Origin: Volvariella volvacea V23
Lineage: Eukaryota > Basidiomycota > Agaricomycetes > Agaricales > Pluteaceae
Length of the DNA: 64,000 nt
Reading direction: 5' to 3'
Assembly: GCA_000349905.1 (NCBI GenBank)
Contig: KB722737.1
Coordinates: 1,613,335 to 1,677,334 of the forward strand
Below, in pieces: positions 56,734 to 64,000 of this stretch. Position 1 is the stretch's first letter. Each line of letters opens with the position of its first letter. Under the pieces are notes generated by a model. That model searched no databases and had not been told where the DNA came from. It saw only the letters and a list, made by a program, of their open reading frames with translations. The position numbers were made by a program, and so were the translations under genes.

Positions 56734-58746
56734 ATGTTATCGATTTCGACTCTAATGATACCTGGTTTCGACAATCAGCCTCACAACCTCCTTTCCGCCT
56801 GCACAAAAGAATTAATGTCTGTTCACCACTCATTAGCCGCTATCATCCACCTATTCATTCATCGTCACATACAGTCAAAGTTGGGTCAGTCAGCCAACTT
56901 TCAATCGCTAGTGCCTTTTCCATGGGAGAAGGACTCGATTTTGAGATTATGGCAAGGGGCACTATGTGTGCCTAAGTTCCAGCATAAATGGGAACAACTC
57001 ATCTGCCAATACCAAGATGCTATTGCAATTGGCAGTGAACACAGGGTGACAATCTTTTTCACTCAGCAAGAGTGTAAACCAATCCAGATCAAACTTCCTG
57101 TACAGCCAAGCCTGCTCTTTTCTATGTTGGTTGTGGTTGAGACTAATATATGTGTATATTTATCTGCTAGGACAAACTAAAAGTTAAAAAACTTGAAGCT
57201 GACCAGATACAACTTGCTTGGGCCCTAATTAATGAACCATTGGAGCCATGGCTCATAATGAGCCACTTGCATATTACACTCATAATCAGTGTTTCAAAGA
57301 AACAAGTAGTTGGTGCTTTACATGGGCATGGTGGGGTAAGTCCCAAAAATAAATTACAGTATAAGTTGCATAATAGCTTATTGCTGCTTAATTCCTTTGT
57401 AGAATATTACCCATATTGCTGTGCACCCCACTACACCTCATTTGTTCTGCACAGCATCAAAGGACATGACTGTGCGAATATATGACTTGGAATTAAAGCC
57501 ACAGAATGTATCATATAATCCTTTGTGGCCTCCTGTAAAGCAACCCAGCCAAGCAGGTGCAGCTCATGGTTTACACACTGCTGAGCCAGAAGGAATGGGT
57601 ATAGGAAGGTGCATTGGTATACTTGTAGGAGGTCGCTCTGGAGGTCATCAAGCAGCAGTACTAGGTGCTGTGAGTATATAATTAACTTGAGGCTTATTTA
57701 GGTTTTTATTTGGCTTCTGCAGGCATTTCACCACAATTTGCCTATTATTGCCACTTGTGGTGTAAGATTTTTTGTTTATTTCATCTCACATTAAACTACT
57801 AATTGTGTTCAAGATGGACTGTACAGTTAAAATATGGCTTTTTCATCCAACATCAAAATACTATCTTTTAAGAGAAGACAAGCCAATTTTTAGTAGTAGC
57901 AATATTCATAAAGCAAGTGTGCAATCATTAACTTGGTAAGCTTGCATATACATATTTTAGGCATGTATTAAATTTGAGATGTTAGGCTTAGTGATGATAT
58001 ACTTATAAGCCACAGTGCCCCAATTCTTTACTCTCACAAATCTAGCACTCTAAACTCTCAGCCAACATCATTAAAGTTAGACTTGCATACCAAACCTGCA
58101 GAGGTTATAATTTGGTGCTGGTTGGGGTTAAACAGATTTTTTCCTTCAAATTTTAACCAAGATGAGTATGGAAAACTTCTTTATGGATGTACATCTGTAA
58201 GTATTTTACTTTATATATGTTATTTGGCATATTTTGATTGTTTTTCAGGACTATCAAGAAAGCTGTATGTTTTTTTAGTTTATAACCTGGTTTATGAATA
58301 TTTGATTTCTTGATGGTTTAGCATGCTTCAAGATCATTGGGATAATGCACTTTCCTGATCTGCAAATACAGCATGATGTTCCTCAAGTCCATTTATACAG
58401 CCATCCCAATCAAGATCCTCTACTCATATTTACATATTCTGGATGGACACATATTCAAATTATCAATATTGCATCTATCTGGCCACAAGAATATCCAGAA
58501 TTTCCTTTGGACAATCCAAAGGTCCTGAAAATGATAAAGCACCAAAAAGGCAAACATAAAGTACTTAATGAAGTCAAATTTCCCCTTCAAACCCAGCCCT
58601 CAAATTGGTGCATTTATTTACCTTATGGTGAATCTCAAACAATTCACAAATGTAGTATGGGGATAGGTGGAGAATTAGTTGTTGGAATAGGCTCACAGGG
58701 TTCACTTTGGATTTGGAGAAAGGTGAACATAGCTGAAGAGAAATGA
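56734..58746 (+). CDS. EED-like WD40 protein (Polycomb PRC2 subunit)
   Basis: Homologue of EED/ESC, the WD40 subunit of the H3K27 methyltransferase complex. Likely start ATG at 56734 (MLSISTLMIPGFDNQPHNLL); an alternative ATG at 56709 lies in another frame. Blocks: GSEHRVTIFFTQQECKPIQI, an intron, KLEADQIQLAWALINEPLEP, VGALHGHGGNITHIAVHPTT, PHLFCTASKDMTVRIYDLEL, GGRSGGHQAAVLGAAFHHNL, IIATCGMDCTVKIWLFHPTS, HKASVQSLTWLSDDILISHS, then FKIIGIMHFPDLQIQHDVPQ and a last blade ELVVGIGSQGSLWIWRKV. Five or more introns. From about 57100 onwards exons and introns are much richer in A and T than flanking genes. Divergent from the complex I gene, 135 bp apart. Confidence 0.8.
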
Positions 58747-58879
58747 CCACCCAATCAAATATAATTTGTAAAAGGGAATGTGAACAAAAACACAAATCAC
58801 AAAGCCATAGAGTAAACTCTACCACACCAAAGAGATGCTACAAACCAATACATATAGCAACAACACACATACTCTAAGA

Positions 58880-59644
58880 CTAATAGAGCTGAATGTTACC
58901 GTCGGGGGACTTGACAGCCTCTTCCGCTGGGATCTGTCGCTTATACGGAATGATTCTACCTTGAGGCGCTTGGACAGGGTCCTCGACGGCCGTTTGACGT
59001 TTGTATGGAATGATTCGACCATTGGGTGCTTGGACAGGATCCTCAACGGCCGTTTGGCGTTTGTATAATTCAATTCGGCCGCGAGGAGACTTAACTGCTT
59101 CTTCAACAGGGATCTCTTCAGCGGGGATCTGTCGCTTATACGGAATGATTCTACCTTGAGGCGCTTGGACGGGGTCCTCGACGGCCGTTTGGCGCTTGTA
59201 TGGAATAATTCGACCGTCAGGCGCCTGGACAGGATCCTCAACGGCCGTTTGGCGTTTATAGGGAATAATTCGACCATCAGGTGCTTGGACAGGATCCTCA
59301 ACAGCTGTTTGACGCTTGTATGGAATGATTCGACCGTTGGGTGCCTGGACAGGATCCTCGACGGCCGTTTGGCGTTTGTATGGTTCAATTCGTCTGCGAG
59401 AGGATTGAACAACATCCCCAACAGGGATATCCTGCCTGACGTAAATGGGGATGGTTTTCAGGGGCTCCGAACCGGCCGATGGGGTAAGGGAGCGCTGAAA
59501 GATGTCTTTAGCAACTGCACCACTTCAGCACGAATGACAGGCAGCATGAACACCGACCTCAGTATACATGGGGACCGGTGATGAAAGAACTTGGCCAGCC
59601 AAGACCAATGCCAAAAGGCTGAGGAATGTCGCAAAGGAGAACAT
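58880..59644 (-). CDS. Secreted Kex2-processed repeat-peptide precursor (about 241 aa)
   Basis: Small secreted precursor, not matched to a named family. Start 59644 gives a signal peptide, MFSFATFLSLLALVLAGQVL. A 39-nt intron (59515-59553) joins PVPMYTEV to VAKDIFQRSLTPSAGSEPLK; both exons sum to 726 nt, exactly 242 codons. After YVR the rest is nine tandem peptides split by Lys-Arg. Six follow the unit QTAVEDPVQAPDGRIIPYKR, with N, D, D, Q, N, Q at the variable site. One degenerate unit leads (QDIPVGDVVQSSRRRIEPY). Two are of a second type starting QIPAEE, one of 23 residues before KR, and the final one ending NIQLY with no KR. Every peptide begins with Gln and ends with Tyr. Kex2 should cut after KR and carboxypeptidase trim KR. 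This layout is known from fungal KEX2-processed repeat proteins. Confidence 0.85.
58883..59434 (-). repeat. Tandem in-frame peptide repeat, mostly 60-nt unit
   Basis: Nine coding units. Six are 60 bp and near-identical, two are a second type and the first is degenerate. Units contain the core (GAG GA(T/C) CC(T/C) GTC CA) and AAA/AAG CG(T/C/A) for Lys-Arg. A higher-order copy is visible: a block of over 60 bp starting at plus-strand 58929 recurs at 59124 with few changes, a 195-bp spacing. Confidence 0.9.
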
Positions 59645-59690
59645 GGCGTCTTGTGAGTGTGGAGAATGAACAAAAAGTATTGCGGTCGGC

Positions 59691-59752
59691 CTGCAACCAG
59701 AAAGCTGGAAGGAGATGAGAGATCGAACGAAAAGGAGGGGACAGAGACTTAC
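59691..59752 (-). other. Probable 5' UTR intron of the repeat-peptide gene
   Basis: Minus-strand GTAAGT donor at 59752 and TTGCAG acceptor ending at 59691, 62 nt with a pyrimidine-rich body. It lies between the TATA-like element and the start codon. Confidence 0.5.
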
Positions 59753-59810
59753 GAACGGAAGGGGATGATAGAAGGGTGGGTGGTAAGGAAAGCGGAAGCT
59801 CAGGTGGGGG

Positions 59811-59820
59811 TATATAACGG
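59811..59820 (-). promoter_or_regulatory. TATA box of the repeat-peptide gene
   Basis: Minus strand reads CCGTTATATA, about 170 bp upstream of the start codon and about 60 bp upstream of the probable 5' UTR intron donor. A strong TATA box is unusual among the housekeeping promoters here and fits a regulated, highly expressed secreted product. Inferred from position. Confidence 0.45.
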
Positions 59821-59885
59821 AAACCTGGACTGATGGTCGCCATCACGAACAGCCTCCCATCACGTGAACTGCCACTCCTCCTCCC

Positions 59886-62077
59886 ATGCCAGATCCCCGG
59901 TTTGCAAGATTAAAGACTGACCCCCGATTCCGTCCAATAAAGAGACACAAAACAAAGCTTCAGTCTGACGAGCGTTTCAATGCCGTCTTCCAGCCCGGTT
60001 TCTCTCGTAAAACTCGATCCAGTTCGTTGCTTGCAATTTTCTGCACCCTATCATTAAAATACATCTTTATCCATTGATGTAGCTCGCGTGGATAAGTATG
60101 GACGTGCCATATCCAAGTCCAAAGAGCAGGAAAACTTGAAGCAACTGTATCATATCGAGAACGAGCACGAGGTCCTCAGGGCCAGCCTGGATTACGCCCG
60201 CGGAGAGGTGTTGTTAGAGTCATCGGACGAGGGTGAGGGCGAAAGTGACAAGGATGAGGTGGTGACAATCGGTGACGACCCTTCTCGTATCTCCCTCGGA
60301 ACCCAGGAAACAGGAGTGGAGGTTGAAGTTGACCTAGATGAAGACACGGTTGCAGCATTGGATGCACAGGTCGAAGCATACAACAGGCTCAACCCTATCA
60401 ACGATCATGTTTCAGGAGCCAGATCATGTCGACTGGCCGTCGTAAATCTTGATTGGGATCATGTCCGCGCTGCACACCTGTACAAGGTCTTCGCCTCTCT
60501 CCTGTCTCCTGTAGGCCCTCCACCATCTAATGTGAGGACAAAAGGGGTAGCTGCCAGTGTGGCCCGCGGACGCTTACTGAGCGTCCGTGTTTATCCCAGC
60601 GAGTTTGGGAAGCAAAGAATGGCAAAGGAAGAGAAGGAAGGCCCTCCCCCGGAAATCTTCAAAACGCACGAGTTCCAGGAAAGCGAGATCAACGAAAAAA
60701 CAATTCATGACGTTGCCGATGCAGAGGCCAATTACAACGAAGATGCACTACGTACATACCAACTAGAACGCTTGCGGTAAGCGAAGGTCCATAGTCGGCT
60801 GCCAAAATCTAACATTATCACGCCCAGCTATTACTATGCTATTGTAACATGCGACACTGTCGAAGCAGCCATGCATCTGTATTCTGAACTGGATGGCACG
60901 GAACTTGAACGGTCTGCTAATGTGTTGGACCTTAGTTTTGTCCCCGATGAGATGTCATTTGATGATAAGCCACGGTGAGGCGGTTTACTTCTTCCCCCGA
61001 GTCAATCGCCTCACAAAACTAGGGATGAAGCCACAGAGGATATTGGCACAGTTAAGCCATTGGATTTCGTGACAGATGTACGCAATCAGGATTTCTTTAT
61101 CGCATTACTGACGTCGTTTTAGGCGCTCCGACACTCCAAAGTAAAGTTGACATGGGATGAAGATGACCCACAACGGACCAATGTGACAAGACGCACCCTC
61201 ACGCAGCAGGAGATTGATGCAGACGACTTTCGGGCGTATATCGCGTCCTCGGAGTCGGAAGACGAAGGAAAACCCCAAAAAGCCGTGTCTCGCAATCGCT
61301 TGCGCGCTCTACTTCTAGGGGATAAGGACGACCTTCCCGAAGGTTGGGCTCGGGACGAGGGCAAAGACAACATAGACATGGAAATCACGTTTACTCCTGG
61401 CCTTAGTAAATCCACCCAAAAGGGCGATGAAACCACACTAGATCAATATCAGCGCAAGACGCGAGAAAAGCGTAAAAGGCGCAAAGAAGAAAAGAAGGAC
61501 AACCTGGAACAACCCAGGGGCAGCAAGCCATCGGACGACGATTTCTTCGAAGTCAATCAATCGGACAGTTCTGTCTCCAGTGTGGGTGTCCCAAGTACAA
61601 TTGCTGGTGAACCAACGGTGTCCATGGAGAGTAGACCATCCCGCATTGTTGAGCCTCAGCACTTCGACATGAAGGCTGTGATCAAGGCCGAACGGAAGGG
61701 AAAGAAGGGTAAAAGGCAGAAGAGGACACCTAATGAGGGAGAGAATGTCCAAGAGGACTTCGCCATTGATGTTAATGACGAACGATTCTCTGCCTTGCAT
61801 GAAGATCATACATTTGCAATTGATCCCAGCAATCCTCAGTGAGCTCTTCGTTATCCATCACCTAAAGAATATTCACTGACCCTCCTCAAGTTTCAAAAGG
61901 ACCAAAGCCATGTCTACTCTTTTGGAAGAGCGATCGAAGAGGCAGAGGCAGAGACAAGAGGCAGGTGGTAATGATCTACGTGTGGCTAGCACTGGGCTGG
62001 ATGGTCTCGTAGAACGAATTAAGCGTAAAAGCGAGACCGTCGGACGATCAAAAGCCAAGAAACTGCGTAAAGGCTGA
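59886..62077 (+). CDS. ESF1: Pre-rRNA-processing protein ESF1
   Basis: Nucleolar factor for 18S rRNA maturation. Start MPDPRFARLKTDPRFRPIKR then HKTKLQSDERFNAVF, the conserved N-terminal block. An intron (about 59990-60087) leads to DKYGRAISKSKEQENLKQLY HI. Acidic stretches follow (LESSDEGEGESDKDE, VEVDLDEDTVAALD). The RRM-like region reads SCRLAVVNLDWDHVRAAHLY, LLSVRVYPSEFGKQRM, YYYAIVTCDTVEAAMHLYSE and ELERSANVLDLSFVPDEM. The C-terminus includes DDFRAYIASSESEDE, DKDDLPEGWARDEGKDNIDM, EITFTPGLS and the NUC153 motif DERFSALHEDHTFAIDPSNP with the final exon FKRTKAMSTLLEERSKRQRQ. Five exons. All blocks fit ESF1. Confidence 0.9.
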
Positions 62078-62172
62078 CCATCTGAATTACTTCAAAAGCC
62101 ACATTCCCGTATGGTTACATTCATTATGTCGCGTTGCACAGATGTGATCACGAGGCCATGACTTATTGACAC

Positions 62173-63069
62173 TTATGAAATCTTCGCCTTGGAAAAGTCA
62201 AGCTCGGGATGAGCAGCTTGGAATTTTTTCAAAACCTACGCGAGGTGAGATTCAGTAAGGAGGTGGTTAATCTCACATACCTCCATCTTCTTCAGTTCAT
62301 CAGACGTCGGCTTGCCCATTGCCTAGAGGGCTATCAGGTCAACCGAATCACACGGTAAGCAAGGATGACCTACCTTTTGTTGGTTATCAAACTGGGCAGT
62401 GTAAGTTGAAGCATTGTTAGTTGAGGCAATGGCGGTCAAACAAGTCTTCGTACCATCATCTTCTCCACCATACCCCTGTTTAAGGCCCTTCATATTGCCC
62501 TACACGAACAATGGCAAGATGGGAACTTACCTTGTCTCACCATCGAGGTCACTCAATTTGCTGTTAGGTGGCTCAATTTTTCGAGTATCGACTTTTGGAT
62601 GGTGGGTTAGGACATTAGCCCACCATTGCATCTTGTTGACCTTCTCCAAATGGATCAAGACAACTTGCTGATCCTCTACAAGCATCGGATGAGTATAGAT
62701 AGGGCGTGGATAGATCCGTTAACTCGCCAATCGTCCAAGTGCTCTCGTCAAGCTTGATTTCTTGACAAAGCTCGCCTTCCATGATAGGCTCTGATCCTTT
62801 CAAGCCCACCTTGAGCTTCTTCTTCTGAATAAGTACAATGACGTCTCGTCCCCTGGTACCTTTGGGCACTGGAACTCTTATGTCGACATCACCGAGCTCT
62901 TGTGTCCACTTATACGGCAGAGCTGTACAGCTTTAAATTATCTGGCAAGGGTGACATCAGCACACTTCCTACCGTCCTGCTCTCTTTGCTCGCGCTCTCT
63001 ATCAGCCTTGTCTCTTATCTCACGCTCCTCTGGTGTTAGTTTATCGTACTCCTCATCATAGGCAGCCAT
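62173..63069 (-). CDS. NUDC: NudC nuclear migration protein (CS domain)
   Basis: Dynein-associated co-chaperone needed for nuclear positioning along hyphae. Start [20 protein letters not shown] with a charged coiled helix ([11 protein letters not shown]). The CS/p23-like domain follows after an intron: [68 protein letters not shown] frame, [19 protein letters not shown] type sequence, [14 protein letters not shown]. The tail reads [18 protein letters not shown] and [16 protein letters not shown], the conserved NudC ending, stop at 62173. Small introns separate each block. About 190-200 residues, a short fungal NudC without the long N-terminal extension of animals. Confidence 0.88.
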
Positions 63070-63259
63070 GGGTAGAGAAGGAATTGAAGCTCGAGAAGTC
63101 AGAGGGAACAGACTGATAAAGTGCTGTATTGTTGCCCTTTGTTTGTACACTGTGACACCACGAGCGACGCCAAGGTGTCAGACGGACGACATCTAGGTGT
63201 CTGTCCATCCACCACTTCGTTTGCGGCCGTGATATACTACCATACTTTGGCAGGGGGAG

Positions 63260-64000
63260 ATGATGAGCACTGATCCTTGGTTCGACTTTGAGGTGAGCTG
63301 TTCCGATCATATCGTGTGCACCCCTTCATGCAGCCACTCCAAGCAAATTCGGCATAACATCAAGAACAATACTGTGGACAGGTTGAAGCAGATATTGACG
63401 GGTCTGAACGAAGAATGTTACACGCACATCTCCAAGTCGGGCAAGAAGCAAGATATCATCGACAGAATCGTCTCTGTTTTGGACTCGTGGAGGGCCAATA
63501 ACTCTGAAGATAAGTGGTTGAAGGCAAAGAGCGTCGTATATCAAGTCCGGGCCAATGGCATGTGAGTGCCCTTTCATCTAATGTACGGGTTGATTTGCTT
63601 TAGTAAACCATAGCTACAATGCCACTTGAATTATTTCCCTAGCTATATGCCTGGTCGGTCGTCTTCAACTTCAACTCATAATCTCCCCCCACGCCCTAGC
63701 ACCATGCCTCATACCGCCTTCCCAGCCATGAATTTACCCCCAAAGCCCTACCAGGCAAACCCACCGGGAGCAAGTAATTTGGAAAGATACGATCCCTACG
63801 CCCCCCCGCGAAAACCCACGAATGTTGTGCCTCAAGCACCCCGACCACCAGGTCAGCCAAATTGCCAATCCACTTGAACGGACCTCCGCCTCATGCGTTC
63901 TATCTTAGACATTCAATTCAAAGAATCACCTTTCTTTACCGTCGAACAAGCCATTTCAAGTATAGTAGAATGCCCAGGTAAGCTCGATCCATTTATGCCC
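63260..64000 (+). CDS. Siz/PIAS-family SUMO E3 ligase, 5' part only
   Basis: SUMO ligase; the catalytic SP-RING lies beyond the window. The first exons read MMSTDPWFDFE, then after or through a possible intron NNTVDRLKQILTGLNEECYT and KSGKKQDIIDRIVSVLDSWR, a SAP domain that binds AT-rich DNA. A disordered Pro-rich link follows (MPGRSSSTSTHNLPPRPSTM, ASNLERYDPYAPPRKPTNVV). The last sequence RSILDIQFKESPFFTVEQAI SSIVECPG matches the start of a PINIT domain. SAP then PINIT is specific to PIAS/Siz. The GTGAGC site at 63292 could be a donor, but its likely acceptor would break the frame, so the exact N-terminus is uncertain. Confidence 0.8.

Noticed and set aside
58883..59434. CRISPR-like repeat array
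   Set aside because: The period is a coding multiple (60 nt), there are no unique spacers, and the organism is a eukaryote. The repeats are protein-coding.
58819..59581. Long open frames on both strands through the peptide array (minus 58819-59421 rich in Arg/Leu/Ser repeats; plus 59156-59581)
   Set aside because: They are the other-frame translations of the 60-nt repeats. Only the frame with KR-spaced peptides connects to a signal peptide and has a sensible stop.
1..64000. tRNA, rRNA and transposon remnants
   Set aside because: I scanned for B-box-like GGTTCGA words, long terminal or inverted repeats, and reverse transcriptase or transposase motifs. The few GGTTCGA hits lie in coding exons, and nothing else was convincing.

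Overview
This window is nuclear DNA from a filamentous basidiomycete, most likely an agaricomycete. The genes are dense, on both strands, and cut by many short introns of about 40-65 nt. Gene content is typical of higher fungi: a NoxA-type NADPH oxidase, a cytochrome b5-fused sphingolipid delta-8 desaturase, Pal1, Cut8/STS1, a fused HIS7, an EED-like Polycomb WD40 protein and fungal complex I and mitoribosomal subunits. I see no transposon, CRISPR array, rRNA or tRNA. One run of 100 N (22440-22539) marks an assembly gap.

Layout. 1-7.9 kb: mitoribosomal mS35 (runs off the left edge), a CZIB-type zinc protein, a BCK1-type MAPKKK and GID8. 8-16.4 kb: a flavin monooxygenase, RRP15, an ankyrin-DIL protein and a rhomboid protease. 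16.7-25 kb: a tiny orphan ORF, Cut8, a mitochondrial-targeted orphan, a REX4-like exonuclease fold that has lost its catalytic residues, a mitochondrial carrier spanning the gap and a RING-CH ligase. 25-39 kb: the large nucleoporin NUP155, an RNase III protein, NoxA, MAD2, TAF5 and a conserved orphan. 39-50 kb: a single-pass membrane protein, ribosomal eL13, the delta-8 desaturase, Pal1, HIS7 and SER3. 50-64 kb: RAD51, uL4m, uS9, a RAP1-like BRCT/Myb protein, a complex I subunit, EED, a Kex2-processed repeat-peptide precursor, ESF1, NudC and a truncated Siz/PIAS SUMO ligase.

Most genes are housekeeping. Themes that recur are ribosome biogenesis (RRP15, ESF1, eL13, uS9, mS35, uL4m), growth polarity and cell-wall signalling (BCK1, Pal1, NoxA), and chromosome biology (RAD51, MAD2, TAF5, EED, RAP1-like). 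They are not an operon or cluster. Many pairs are divergent with only about 110-260 bp between start codons (mS35/CZIB, MAD2/TAF5, HIS7/SER3, complex I/EED, repeat peptide/ESF1), so shared promoters are likely.

The most notable item is at 58880-59644: a small secreted precursor with nine tandem peptides separated by Lys-Arg sites, six of them near-identical 18-mers. It looks like an undescribed Kex2-released peptide family. Other points of interest are the pseudo-exonuclease at 21.3-22.2 kb, the AT-rich EED locus, the double-BRCT RAP1-like gene, two GC-AG introns, and evidence that the 100-N gap hides little or no missing sequence.
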